Part shown: in pieces, positions 8,731 through 17,335 of the stretch
Layout of the letters: each line of letters opens with the position of its first letter
How positions within the stretch are numbered: position 1 is the first letter of the stretch
Assembly (NCBI RefSeq): GCF_900108245.1
Contig: NZ_FNUY01000001.1
Span: 1 to 64,000 of the forward strand
Source: Allobosea lathyri
GTDB taxonomy: Bacteria; Pseudomonadota; Alphaproteobacteria; Rhizobiales; Beijerinckiaceae
Length of the DNA stretch: 64,000 nucleotides
Direction of reading: 5' to 3'
Position numbers and translations under genes: made by a program
The notes under the pieces: model-generated
Seen by the model: only the letters and a program-made list of their open reading frames with translations
What the model was told of the DNA's origin: nothing
Database searches by the model: none

Positions 8731-10947
8731 ATGCGCGCCGCCACGAAGCTTGCGCTGCTGCTCGGCTGGCTCGGCTATGCCCTGCTGCCCTGGTATTTCG
8801 TCGAGGGGATGAGCCTGACCGAGTTCGGTTGGCTCGCCGGCTATCCCCTCGGCAAGGCCGGCAGCGCGCTCGTGCTGGCCCTGTCGGGGCAGGCGCCCTG
8901 GCTCCTGCCCATCGGCGTGGCGCTGGTCGCGGCGACCGCCGTCATGTCCAGCCGCGACACGCCACGGGTCGCGACCGTGCTGGTCTGGGCCGGTCTTGCC
9001 GGCATGGTGCTGTTCTTCGCGCAGGGCTTTGCAATTGCCCTAGAAAATCAGGGCATTCCCTGGCTTGCGGTTCTGCTTGGCGGTTCTGGCGCGACGCAGC
9101 GCGGCATGGGCGCCGGCGGTTTCCTGGCGATCCTGTCGCTGCTGCTCCTGCTCTGCCATGGGCTGGCCTATCGCGGCGTCTGCCGGGGCGACCTGTTCAC
9201 GACCTCCTCGATCGGCATCGTCATCCTGCTGATCGGGCTGTTCATCTTCTTCCCCGTAGCGACCATTCTGAGGAGCGCGCTGGTCGATCAGGCCGGGGCT
9301 TTCGCGCCCTCGGCCTTCGTCGCGCGCTTTTTCGATTCCTCGATCTGGGGGCTGGGCTGCCTCAGCGCCAACGTCAATTGCGGCGTGGCCTGGAACACCC
9401 TGGTCCTCGCTGTCCTGACCGGCGTCATCACCACGCTGCTCGGCCTCGCCTGCGCCCTCCTGATCCTGCGCACCGGCATGCCCGGCAAGCGCGTCATGCG
9501 GGCGCTGACGGTCCTGCCGATCATCACGCCGCCCTTCGTCATCGGCCTGGCGCTCATCCTGCTCTTCGGCCGCGCGGGGCTGGTCTCCAGCCTGCTCTAT
9601 GAATGGTTCGACGTGCCGCGTTCGCGCTGGCTCTACGGCCTGCCCGGCATCCTGCTGGCGCAGGTGCTGGCCTTTGCGCCGATCGCCTTCCTGGTGCTGA
9701 TCGGCGTCGTCCAGGGCATCAGCCCGAGCCTCGAAGAGGCCTCGCAGACGCTGGGCGCCAAGCGCTGGCAGACGTTCTCCACCGTGACCTGGCCGCTGCT
9801 GCGGCCGGGCATCGCCAACGCCTTCCTGCTCGGTTTCGTCGAGAGCATGGCCGATTTCGGCAATCCGCTCGTGCTCGGCGGCAATTTCGAGGTGCTGTCG
9901 ACCAAGATCTTCTTCGCCGTCGTCGGCGCGGCCTACAATCAGGGGCAGGCGGCGGTGCTGGCCATCGTGCTGCTCGCCTTCACTCTGGGCGCGTTCTGGA
10001 TCCAGCAGCGCTGGCTCGGCAACAAATCCTACACGACGCTGACCGGCAAGGGCGATGCCGGGCTGCCGACGCCGCTGCCGCGCCGCGTGCAATGGCTCGC
10101 CGGCCTGGTCATCGTGCCCTGGGTGGCGCTGACCTTCATCATCTATCTGGTCATCCTGATGGGCGGTTTCGTCAAGACGATGGGCCGCGACCATACCCCG
10201 ACGCTGGAGCATTACCGCACCGGCTTCGCCATCGATTTCAGCCGCGGCATCTTCTTCGAAGGCGCGGCCTGGAATTCCTTCTTCACCACGCTCAAGGTTG
10301 CCGCGATCTCGGCGCCGCTGACCGCCATCATCGGCCTGCTCACCGCCTATCTGCTGACGCGGCAGAACTTCCGCGGCCGCAGCAGCCTCGAATTCGCGAC
10401 CATGCTGAGCTTCGCCATCCCCGGCACCGTGCTGGGCGTCGCCTATATCCTCGCCTTCAACGTCCCGCCCATCGAGATCACCGGCACGGGCCTGATCCTC
10501 ATCATCGCCTTCGTCTTCCGCAACATGCCAGTCGGCGTGCGCTCCGGCATCGCCGGCCTGTCGCAGATCGACAAGAGCCTCGACGAAGCGTCGACGACGC
10601 TGCGGGCGCGCAGCTTCACCACGCTCTGGCGCGTCGTGCTGCCGCTGCTGCGGCCGGCGCTGGTCGCGGCGCTGGTCTACAGCTTCGTGCGCAGCATGAC
10701 GGCCGTCAGCGCTGTGATCTTCCTGGTCTCGGCCGAGTACAACCTCGCCACCGCCTATATCGTCGGGCGCGTCGAAGCCGGCGAATTCGGCCTCGCCATC
10801 GCCTATTCCTCGGTGCTCATCGTCGTCATGGCGATCGGCATCGGCCTGATCCAGCTCGGTGTCGGCGAGCGGAAACTCGGCCGGCGCAAGGTCGTTGCGC
10901 TGTCCAGTTCGGTCTCCGACCCCATCAATCAGGGAGCAGTGAGTTGA
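8731..10947 (+). CDS. afuB: AfuB-like ABC transporter permease (two fused permease domains)
   Basis: 738 residues, an inner-membrane protein with about 15-16 predicted hydrophobic segments. The N-terminal ~170 residues hold extra helices, as in the long AfuB proteins. Two permease domains follow, each with an EAA-type loop: LEEASQTLGAKRWQTF near residue 335 and LDEASTTLRARSFTTLW near 620. The domains represent both halves of the channel in one chain, so no second permease gene is needed. It follows afuA after a gap filled by a palindromic repeat and overlaps the ATPase start by 4 bp (TTGA). Confidence 0.88.
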   Translation: MRAATKLALLLGWLGYALLPWYFVEGMSLTEFGWLAGYPLGKAGSALVLALSGQAPWLLPIGVALVAATAVMSSRDTPRVATVLVWAGLAGMVLFFAQGFAIALENQGIPWLAVLLGGSGATQRGMGAGGFLAILSLLLLLCHGLAYRGVCRGDLFTTSSIGIVILLIGLFIFFPVATILRSALVDQAGAFAPSAFVARFFDSSIWGLGCLSANVNCGVAWNTLVLAVLTGVITTLLGLACALLILRTGMPGKRVMRALTVLPIITPPFVIGLALILLFGRAGLVSSLLYEWFDVPRSRWLYGLPGILLAQVLAFAPIAFLVLIGVVQGISPSLEEASQTLGAKRWQTFSTVTWPLLRPGIANAFLLGFVESMADFGNPLVLGGNFEVLSTKIFFAVVGAAYNQGQAAVLAIVLLAFTLGAFWIQQRWLGNKSYTTLTGKGDAGLPTPLPRRVQWLAGLVIVPWVALTFIIYLVILMGGFVKTMGRDHTPTLEHYRTGFAIDFSRGIFFEGAAWNSFFTTLKVAAISAPLTAIIGLLTAYLLTRQNFRGRSSLEFATMLSFAIPGTVLGVAYILAFNVPPIEITGTGLILIIAFVFRNMPVGVRSGIAGLSQIDKSLDEASTTLRARSFTTLWRVVLPLLRPALVAALVYSFVRSMTAVSAVIFLVSAEYNLATAYIVGRVEAGEFGLAIAYSSVLIVVMAIGIGLIQLGVGERKLGRRKVVALSSSVSDPINQGAVS

Positions 10948-12011
10948 CGAAGGCCGGACCCGCTTCAGTCGAATTCCGCAATGTCAGCATGCGCTATGGC
11001 GCGGTGACGGCGGTCGACAATGTCAGTTTCAGCATCGAGGCTGGCAAGCTGGTGACTCTGCTCGGCCCCTCCGGCTGCGGCAAGACCACGACTTTGCGCA
11101 TGATCGCGGGGCTCGAGATCGCCAGCGAAGGCCAGATCATGATCGGCGGCAAGGATGTCACAAGGCTCTCGGCGGCCGACCGCGATGTGAGCATGGTCTT
11201 CCAGTCCTATGCGCTGTTTCCGCATATGAGCGTCATCGAGAACGCCGCCTATGGCCCGACCGTCAAGGGACTCGGCAAGGAGGTGGCGCGCGACATGGCT
11301 ATGTCCAAGCTGGAGCTGGTCGGCCTCAAGGGCTTCGAGAACCGCTTTCCCTCCGAATTGTCGGGCGGGCAGCAGCAGCGGGTCGCGGTCGCACGCGCGC
11401 TCGTGCTGGAGCCGCAGGTGCTGCTGTTCGACGAGCCGCTCTCCAACCTCGATGCCAAGCTGCGCCGGCGGGTTCGCGAGGAAATCCGCGAATTGCAGCA
11501 GGATCTGAACCTGACCGTCGCCTATGTCACGCATGATCAGGAAGAGGCGCTGGCCGTCTCCGACCGGATCATCGTGATGTCGAACGCCAGGATCGCGCAG
11601 GAGGGCGCCCCGCGCGACCTCTACGAGCAGCCCGCCAACGCCTTCGTGGCGGATTTCATCGGCGATGCCAATCTGATCGACGTCACCGTCAAATCCGTGG
11701 CGGACGGGCGCGCCGAAGTCGCGATCGGGCCGGTGAGCGTGCCCATGCCCGCGCGCGGGCTGGGTATAGGGCCCGCCAAGGTCGCGGTACGGCCCGAGAG
11801 CCTGCTGATCGGGCATGAGGCCGACGCGATGGCCTTGCCTGGCACGATCAAGAAATGCGCCTATCTCGGCAATCACCTGGATATCATGGTCTCGACTGCG
11901 GTCGGCGAGCTTTTCGTCATCCAGTACGGCGCGCGCGACATGCTGGAGCCGGGAATGCCGGTGTGGCTCTCCTTCGCGAAATCCGGCGTGACCCTGATTC
12001 CCCCGGTCTGA
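10944..12011 (+). CDS. afuC: AfuC-like ABC transporter ATP-binding protein
   Basis: 355 residues from a TTG start that overlaps the permease stop (TTGA), with AGGGAG upstream. The open frame continues far upstream, but that part is only the shadow of the permease. It has Walker A GPSGCGKTT, signature LSGGQQQRVAVARAL, Walker B VLLFDEPLSNLD and the H-loop YVTHDQEEAL. A C-terminal TOBE-type regulatory domain (about 240-355) is typical of the PotA/FbpC/AfuC class. It powers the importer encoded by the two preceding genes. Confidence 0.9.
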   Translation: MTKAGPASVEFRNVSMRYGAVTAVDNVSFSIEAGKLVTLLGPSGCGKTTTLRMIAGLEIASEGQIMIGGKDVTRLSAADRDVSMVFQSYALFPHMSVIENAAYGPTVKGLGKEVARDMAMSKLELVGLKGFENRFPSELSGGQQQRVAVARALVLEPQVLLFDEPLSNLDAKLRRRVREEIRELQQDLNLTVAYVTHDQEEALAVSDRIIVMSNARIAQEGAPRDLYEQPANAFVADFIGDANLIDVTVKSVADGRAEVAIGPVSVPMPARGLGIGPAKVAVRPESLLIGHEADAMALPGTIKKCAYLGNHLDIMVSTAVGELFVIQYGARDMLEPGMPVWLSFAKSGVTLIPPV

Positions 12012-12016
12012 GCGCC

Positions 12017-12052
12017 CCGGCGGCCGCTCCGCCGGAAAAATGGTGATTTTTA
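12017..12052 (+). terminator. Possible terminator or stem-loop after afuC
   Basis: A GC-rich hairpin (CCGGCGG at 12017-12023 with CCGCCGG at 12029-12035) begins 5 bp after the afuC stop and is followed by AAAAA...TTTTT, which can extend the structure and supplies a short U-run at its end. The spacing between GC stem and U-run is not ideal, so termination may be partial. Confidence 0.35.
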
Positions 12053-12077
12053 TATCGAAAAAAATCGGTGTTCTGCC

Positions 12078-12106
12078 GCAATATCAGCACGTTCCGCTGA
12101 TATTGC
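12078..12106. promoter_or_regulatory. Perfect 11-bp inverted repeat upstream of the Na/Pi transporter gene
   Basis: GCAATATCAGC at 12078-12088 and its exact complement GCTGATATTGC at 12096-12106 are separated by 7 bp. The element begins about 105 bp and ends about 76 bp before the start codon at 12183. Size and symmetry fit a dimeric regulator's operator or a leader hairpin. It does not resemble a PHO box, and no cognate regulator is apparent. Confidence 0.5.
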
Positions 12107-12182
12107 TGTTGAGTTGGCTAATGAAAAATCAGTAAATTCAGGCTAATAGGGCGATGTTGAATCGGGGAAAGACCCAGCGAAA

Positions 12183-13907
12183 ATGAGCACGAGCGAGAGC
12201 GCAACCACCATCCTGATCCACCTGGCCGGCGGCGTCGCGCTGCTGATATGGGCGGTGCGGCTGGTGCGAACCGGGGCGATGCGCGCCTTCGGGGCCTCGC
12301 TTCGCCATGCGCTCCAGGCCTTCACCCGCAATCGCTTCGCCGCCTTCGGCAGCGGCATTGCGGTCACGATGGTGCTGCAGAGCTCGACTGCGACGACCTT
12401 GCTGGTCTCGTCCTTTGCCGGGCGCAGCCTGATCGGCGCGGCCATGGCGTTGGCCGTGCTGCTCGGCGCCAATCTCGGCACCTCGCTTGCCGCCTTCGTG
12501 ATCTCGATGGATCTCGGCTGGCTCTGGGGCCTCTGCCTCGCGATCGGCGTCGTGCTTTATCTCTCCAACGAGGCGATGGAGCGGGCCCGCAATATCGGCC
12601 GGGTTCTCGTCGGCATCGGCCTGATCCTGCTGGCCCTGATCGAGTTGAACCAGGCGGCAGCGCCGCTGGCGCAGTCGCCGACCTTCCGTATCCTCCTGAG
12701 CGCGCTGGGCTCCGAGCCGCTGCTGGCCGTGCTGGTCGCGGTGGCCGCGACCTGGCTGACGCATTCCAGCATTGCTGTCATCCTGTTGATCGCGACCTTT
12801 GCGGCGTCTGGCCTGTTTCCCCCGGCCACCGCTCTGACGCTGGTCGTCGGCGCCAATCTCGGTAATGCCCTGATCCCGGTGCTCGATCAGCTTGGCTCGC
12901 CGGCTGCCCAGCGCCGCGCCGCTGTCGGCAATCTCCTCACCCGGCTTGTCCTTGCGCTGATCGTGCTGCCCTTCGTCGGGCCGCTATCCAACGGGATGCT
13001 GGCTCTGCCGACGCTCGATACGCGTCTGGCGATCGAGTTCCACGTCGCGCTCAACCTTGTCGGCGCGCTGCTGTTCCTGCCCTTCGTCGGGCCGATTTCG
13101 GCGCTGGTCGGGCGGCTGATGCCCGATAAGGAAACCGCTGATTCCGTCGTGGCGCCGCGTTATCTCGACCCCAACGCCCTGGACAGCCCGACCGAGGCGC
13201 TCGCCTGCGCGATGCGCGAGGCGCTGAACCTCGGAGATCGCGTCGAGCTGATGCTGCGCGATACGATGACGCTGCTGGAAAAGGACGAGCTCAAGCTCTC
13301 CCGCGCCATCGCCCAGGCCGATGACGGCGTCGACACGATCCATGAATCGATCAAGCTCTATCTCGTGCAGGTCTCGCGCAACGAGTTGAGCGAGGAGGAG
13401 AGCCGCCGCCTGCTCGAGATCATCACCCTGATCACCAATCTCGAGCATATCGGCGACATTATCGACAAGAACCTCCGCGAGCTCGCGGAGAAGAAGATCC
13501 GCAAGCGCTATACCTTCTCGCCGGAGGGGCTGGCCGAGATCCGCGAGTTCCACCAGCGCGTCGCCTCGGGGCTGGTTCTGGCGCTCAACGTCTTCGCGAC
13601 GCGCGACCTGACGCTCGCACGCCAGCTCTTTGCCGAGAAGGCCGTGATGCGCGATGCCGAAAGGCGGGCCACCGAAAGCCATTTCCAGAGGCTGCGCAGC
13701 GGGCGCCCGGAATCGATCGAAACCAGCGCCATCCATCTCGACATCATCCGCGATCTCAAGCGCATCCACGGCCACATCGCCTCGATCGGCTACCCGATCC
13801 TGGAGAGCGCCAATGTCCTGCGCGAAAGCCGGCTGATGGAGACCAAGGAAGCCCGCGCGCGCCAGGAGCAGGGCGCTCTCGTTCCTGCGCCGCATTCCGG
13901 TGCGTGA
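12183..13907 (+). CDS. Na/Pi-cotransporter family protein with C-terminal PhoU-like domain
   Basis: 574 residues. The N-terminal ~310 residues hold two inverted membrane repeats of the NptA/YjbB family, with the QSSTA signature at 66-70 (VLQSSTATTLL). The second repeat has HSS without the preceding Gln (THSSIAVILL). Residues ~330-560 are helical and PhoU-like (ELMLRDTMTLLEKDE, ITLITNLEHIGDIIDKNL). Family members move phosphate; the E. coli relative YjbB exports it when Pi is in excess. It sits 170 bp after an operon predicted to import and dephosphorylate a sugar phosphate, so disposal of released Pi is an attractive but unproven role. Confidence 0.85.
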   Translation: MSTSESATTILIHLAGGVALLIWAVRLVRTGAMRAFGASLRHALQAFTRNRFAAFGSGIAVTMVLQSSTATTLLVSSFAGRSLIGAAMALAVLLGANLGTSLAAFVISMDLGWLWGLCLAIGVVLYLSNEAMERARNIGRVLVGIGLILLALIELNQAAAPLAQSPTFRILLSALGSEPLLAVLVAVAATWLTHSSIAVILLIATFAASGLFPPATALTLVVGANLGNALIPVLDQLGSPAAQRRAAVGNLLTRLVLALIVLPFVGPLSNGMLALPTLDTRLAIEFHVALNLVGALLFLPFVGPISALVGRLMPDKETADSVVAPRYLDPNALDSPTEALACAMREALNLGDRVELMLRDTMTLLEKDELKLSRAIAQADDGVDTIHESIKLYLVQVSRNELSEEESRRLLEIITLITNLEHIGDIIDKNLRELAEKKIRKRYTFSPEGLAEIREFHQRVASGLVLALNVFATRDLTLARQLFAEKAVMRDAERRATESHFQRLRSGRPESIETSAIHLDIIRDLKRIHGHIASIGYPILESANVLRESRLMETKEARARQEQGALVPAPHSGA

Positions 13908-13939
13908 GCCGGTGCCATTGGAGAGCGTTTGAGACACCT

Positions 13940-14067
13940 CTCAGCCCTCATCCTGAGGAGCCATTCCGTCAGGAATGGCGTCTCGAAGGATGGTCCAGCG
14001 AGGCTCCTGAGATAACTGAAGCATCCTTCGAGACGCCGCTTCGCGGCTCCTCAAGATGAGGGCTGAG
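13940..14067. repeat. Palindromic intergenic repeat, family B (copy 1)
   Basis: A 128 bp imperfect palindrome with ends CTCAGCCCTCATC and GATGAGGGCTGAG, and internal GGCGTCTCGAAGGATG paired with CATCCTTCGAGACGCC. It lies between two convergent genes, where it could form a long bidirectional hairpin. Related copies are at 32358-32484 and 38538-38654. Confidence 0.85.
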
Positions 14068-14084
14068 GCAAGCCGAAAGGATCC

Positions 14085-14528
14085 TTACGCCGCCAACGCG
14101 GTCTCCAGCTTGCGGATGGCGGTGCCGAGTTCGGGCTCGTCGACGAGATCGGCGGCGTCGGCCAGCTTGAACCATTGACTACGCCGCTGGTGCTGCTCGG
14201 CCCAGCTTTCGAGCTGGCGTTCGACGTCGAGCAGATAGAGCTTCACCTCGCAGAGGACGAAGTGGTCGGACATGCGCTTCCAGTAGAGATAGCTGCCCGC
14301 TGGCGTCTCGCTGACCGTGCCGATGACGCCGGCTTCTTCCATGGCCTCGCGTGCGGCGGCTTCATGGTCCTTAAGCCCCTTGATCGGCCAGCCCTTGGGC
14401 ACGATCCAGCGCTGCGTCGTACGCGAGGTCACGAGCAGGATTTCCGCCGAGTCGTCGTCGGCGCGCCGGATCGGCATGGCCGCTATCTGCGCCCTTATTT
14501 CACCGGGCACGCGCTTCGATTTCTTCAT
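14085..14528 (-). CDS. Nudix hydrolase
   Basis: 147 residues from the ATG at 14528 (MKKSKRVPGEIRAQI). The Nudix helix is seen in GLKDHEAAAREAMEEAGV with the core REAMEEAGV. The first glutamate of the textbook consensus is replaced, and PKGWPIKG precedes the box, as in the diphosphoinositol-polyphosphate/ADP-ribose-like subfamily common in Hyphomicrobiales. It is preceded by the hallmark RTTQRWIVPKGWP strand and has no extra domain. It cleaves a nucleoside- or inositol-diphosphate-type bond; the substrate is not predictable. A longer upstream reading frame to 14606 has no family support. Confidence 0.85.
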   Translation of the reverse strand: MKKSKRVPGEIRAQIAAMPIRRADDDSAEILLVTSRTTQRWIVPKGWPIKGLKDHEAAAREAMEEAGVIGTVSETPAGSYLYWKRMSDHFVLCEVKLYLLDVERQLESWAEQHQRRSQWFKLADAADLVDEPELGTAIRKLETALAA

Positions 14529-14678
14529 TAAATGGTGGCGCCTCCACGGCCGCCCGCAACCTAGCGCAGGTGTCGTGATTCGTGCGCCTGCGAACGACGC
14601 AAGCATCGCGCTTTGGTTCCGATTTAGCTAATGTATTTTTTGTTATGTGACTGTTTTGTGACGTCTTGCGAGGCGCCG

Positions 14679-15860
14679 CTAAGGGCGTTTTTTCGCCGAT
14701 GTCAGCCGCAGCAGCGCCCAGCCGGCAACACCCGCGATCAGCGAGCCCGCGAGCACACCGATCTTGGTCTGGTCCTGCAAGGCCGGCGATTCCGGGAAAG
14801 CCAGCAGGCCGATGAACAGGCTCATCGTGAAGCCGATGCCGCACAGCAGCGCGATGCCGTAGAATTGCAGCCAGGATGCACCCGCCGGCAGGTCCGCGAG
14901 GCCCGCCCGGATCGCGGCCCAGCCGAAGCCGAAGACGCCGATCTGCTTGCCCAGGAACAGGCCGAGCGTGATGCCCAGCGGCACCGGAGCGAGCAAAGCG
15001 GACGGCCCGAGCCCCGCGAAGGAGACCCCCGCATTGGCGAAGCCGAAGATCGGGATGATCAGGAACGCGACCCAGGGGTGCAGCGCATGTTCGAGCTTGT
15101 GCAGCGGCGAGTCCGCGCTGTCAGGCGTGCCCCGCGACGTCTTGAGCGGGATGGTCAGCGCCAGCGCGACGCCGGCAAGCGTGGCGTGGATGCCGGATTT
15201 GAGCGCGAGGAACCAGAGCAGGGCGCCCAGCACGAGATAGGGCGTGAGGCGGGTCACGCCGAGCCGGTTGAGCGCGAACAGGGCAATCAGCGTCAGCGCG
15301 TCGAGGCCCAGGAATAGCGTGGAGAGGTCCGCCGTGTAGAAGATCGCGATGATGATGACGGCACCGAGATCGTCGAGGATCGCGAGCGCGGTCAGGAAGA
15401 CCTTGAGCGAGGCCGGCACGCGCGAGCCCAGCAGCGACAGAACGCCGAGCGCAAAGGCGATGTCGGTCGCGGCGGGAATGGCCCAGCCGCGCAAGCCTTC
15501 CGGCGAGCCGAGATTGAACGCGACATAGATCAGGGCCGGCGCCACCATGCCGCCCAGCGCGGCGAATCCCGGTAGCGCCCGGCGCGACCAACTCGACAGC
15601 TGGCCATCGAGGAACTCGCGCTTGATCTCCAGCCCGACGAGCAGGAAGAACACGGCCATCAGCGCGTCGTTGATCCAGTGGAGGATCGAGAGGCCGGCCA
15701 CATAGGTGCCGAGCACCTTGAAATAGAGCGTCGCGGCCGGCGAATTCGCGACGAGGATCGCGATGAGCGCGACCGCCATCAGGATGATGCCGCCGGCTGC
15801 TTCGCTCTTGAGAAAGTCGCGCAATGCCGAAGGGTGTTTCCGAACGACCGACTTCGCCAT
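14679..15860 (-). CDS. nhaA: Na+/H+ antiporter NhaA
   Basis: 393 residues, the usual NhaA length, from the ATG at 15860 ([20 protein letters not shown]). Twelve hydrophobic segments are apparent. The conserved [36 protein letters not shown] and the paired aspartates in [18 protein letters not shown] (ion-binding site) are all present, as is GIHATLAGV. It exchanges Na+ for H+ at the inner membrane for pH and sodium homeostasis. It stands alone on the minus strand. Confidence 0.95.
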   Translation of the reverse strand: MAKSVVRKHPSALRDFLKSEAAGGIILMAVALIAILVANSPAATLYFKVLGTYVAGLSILHWINDALMAVFFLLVGLEIKREFLDGQLSSWSRRALPGFAALGGMVAPALIYVAFNLGSPEGLRGWAIPAATDIAFALGVLSLLGSRVPASLKVFLTALAILDDLGAVIIIAIFYTADLSTLFLGLDALTLIALFALNRLGVTRLTPYLVLGALLWFLALKSGIHATLAGVALALTIPLKTSRGTPDSADSPLHKLEHALHPWVAFLIIPIFGFANAGVSFAGLGPSALLAPVPLGITLGLFLGKQIGVFGFGWAAIRAGLADLPAGASWLQFYGIALLCGIGFTMSLFIGLLAFPESPALQDQTKIGVLAGSLIAGVAGWALLRLTSAKKRP

Positions 15861-15925
15861 TATCCGCTCTTCCAATCCATACGCGTCAGTGGGTTGCCCA
15901 CGCGGCAACGGCCCAGCAGGCGCGC

Positions 15926-17215
15926 TTATCCCTCGATGCTTTCGACCCCGCACCACTCCGCCACGAACAGCGCCATCGTCCCGGTGATCCGTTTCAGGGA
16001 AGCGAGGCTGACGCGCTCGTCGAAGGCGTGAATATTCTCAGTGATCGGTCCATAGCATAGCGCTGGAATCTTGTCGTAGAGCGCATAGACGCGGGTATCG
16101 AGATATCCCGCGGTCATAAAGCTCTTCAGCGGTTTTCCGGTCGAGCCCTCATGGGCCCGGCCGAGCACGGCCTCGGCCTCGCTGCCGGGCTCCAGGACAT
16201 AACCCTCCGAATAGAAGCCGTTGAAGTCGATCTGCGGCGGGTTGTTGGCGAGGAATTTGTCCTGTCGGGCGAAGCCGCGCACGCAATCCTCGATGCGCCT
16301 GGCGAGCGATTCTGCGCTCACCCCGGGATAGAGCCCGATCCGGCAATCGATCTTGCACCAGCATGGCACCGAAGAGGCCCAGTCGCCGCCTTCGATCTTG
16401 CCGATATTCAGGTTGATCGGGTGCGCCTCATTCTCGAAATGCTCGCGGCCGACCTTTTCGGCGTTGATCTCTTCCTCGAGCCCGCGCAGGGCGGTGATGA
16501 CGCGGTAGGCCGCGTCGATCGCGTTGGCACCGGCGCCCATCTCACGCACATGCATCGGCACGCCACGCACCTCGATTTGGAACCAGAGCACGCCGGTATT
16601 GGCGCGCACCAGCATCTCCTCCTCAGGCTCGGGGATCAGCACGGCATCGGCCTTGTAGCCGCGCAGATGCGTCATCAGCGCGCCGTTTCCGGTCGATTCC
16701 TCCTCGACGACCGACTGGACATAGACGGTCGCCGCCGGCTGCAGGCCGATGCGCCTGAGCGCATCCAGGCAGAACAGATTGGCGGCATGCCCGGCCTTCA
16801 TGTCGGCGCCGCCACGGCCATAGAGCCAGTCACCCTCGATCACCGGGTCGAAAGGCCGATGGGTCCAGAATTTTTCCGGCCCGGTCGGCACGACATCGAC
16901 ATGCGCCTGCAGGATCAGCGAGCGGCCCACCTCCTCGCGCGGATGATGGATGCCGACGACGATCGGGGCGTCGGAATGCTCGTCCGAAAAGGGCGCGCCG
17001 CCGGGATGGGCCGCGATCGCGGCACGATCCATGCCGAAGCGGTCCATGGTCAGGCCGCGATCCCTCAGCGCCCGGAACACGAAATCCTGACAGGCATGCT
17101 CCTGCCCGCGCAGCGAGCCGAAGCGGATCATCTCCTGCGTGAAGGCGATCTGTTCGGCAAAGCCCGCTTCGACGGAGGCGAGGATTTTTGCGCGCAGGGC
17201 GGGGTCGAGAGGCAT
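15926..17215 (-). CDS. M20-family metallopeptidase/deacylase (ArgE/DapE-like)
   Basis: 429 residues from the ATG at 17215, preceded by AAAGGAG. The zinc site residues are visible: HVDVVP (His-Asp), [10 protein letters not shown] (bridging Asp), the catalytic VVEEES pair of glutamates and a C-terminal [14 protein letters not shown] with the last His. The dimerisation lid lies between. It hydrolyses an N-acyl amino acid or similar amide (acetylornithine deacetylase/succinyl-diaminopimelate desuccinylase class). It follows the second peptide ABC operon on the same strand, 120 bp downstream of the ATPase stop, so it may process the imported peptide or acyl-amino acid. That link is inferred. Confidence 0.88.
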   Translation of the reverse strand: MPLDPALRAKILASVEAGFAEQIAFTQEMIRFGSLRGQEHACQDFVFRALRDRGLTMDRFGMDRAAIAAHPGGAPFSDEHSDAPIVVGIHHPREEVGRSLILQAHVDVVPTGPEKFWTHRPFDPVIEGDWLYGRGGADMKAGHAANLFCLDALRRIGLQPAATVYVQSVVEEESTGNGALMTHLRGYKADAVLIPEPEEEMLVRANTGVLWFQIEVRGVPMHVREMGAGANAIDAAYRVITALRGLEEEINAEKVGREHFENEAHPINLNIGKIEGGDWASSVPCWCKIDCRIGLYPGVSAESLARRIEDCVRGFARQDKFLANNPPQIDFNGFYSEGYVLEPGSEAEAVLGRAHEGSTGKPLKSFMTAGYLDTRVYALYDKIPALCYGPITENIHAFDERVSLASLKRITGTMALFVAEWCGVESIEG

Positions 17216-17238
17216 GGCTGGGCTCCTTTGGGCGTCCT

Positions 17239-17331
17239 GGTCGGGCTTGACCCGACCATCTCTTTGACCAGTAGGCATTCGTCCTGAGATTCTCGGGTCT
17301 GCGCTGCGCTCCGCCCGAGAATGACGCGGGT
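17239..17331. repeat. Composite palindromic intergenic element (family D)
   Basis: Two hairpins lie in the gap between the dual ATPase and M20 genes: GGTCGGG/CCCGACC (17239-17257) and ATTCTCGGG/CCCGAGAAT (17289-17322), the latter ending in the ATGACG hexamer seen at the ends of other repeats in the window. No second full copy was found; its right half resembles families A and G only at the end. Confidence 0.55.
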
Positions 17332-17335
17332 CGTC

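Noticed and set aside
9603..10943. Open frame extending the AfuC ATPase about 447 codons upstream
   Set aside because: It overlaps the permease gene in another frame and has arginine-rich non-family sequence. The ATPase motifs begin right after the TTG at 10944.
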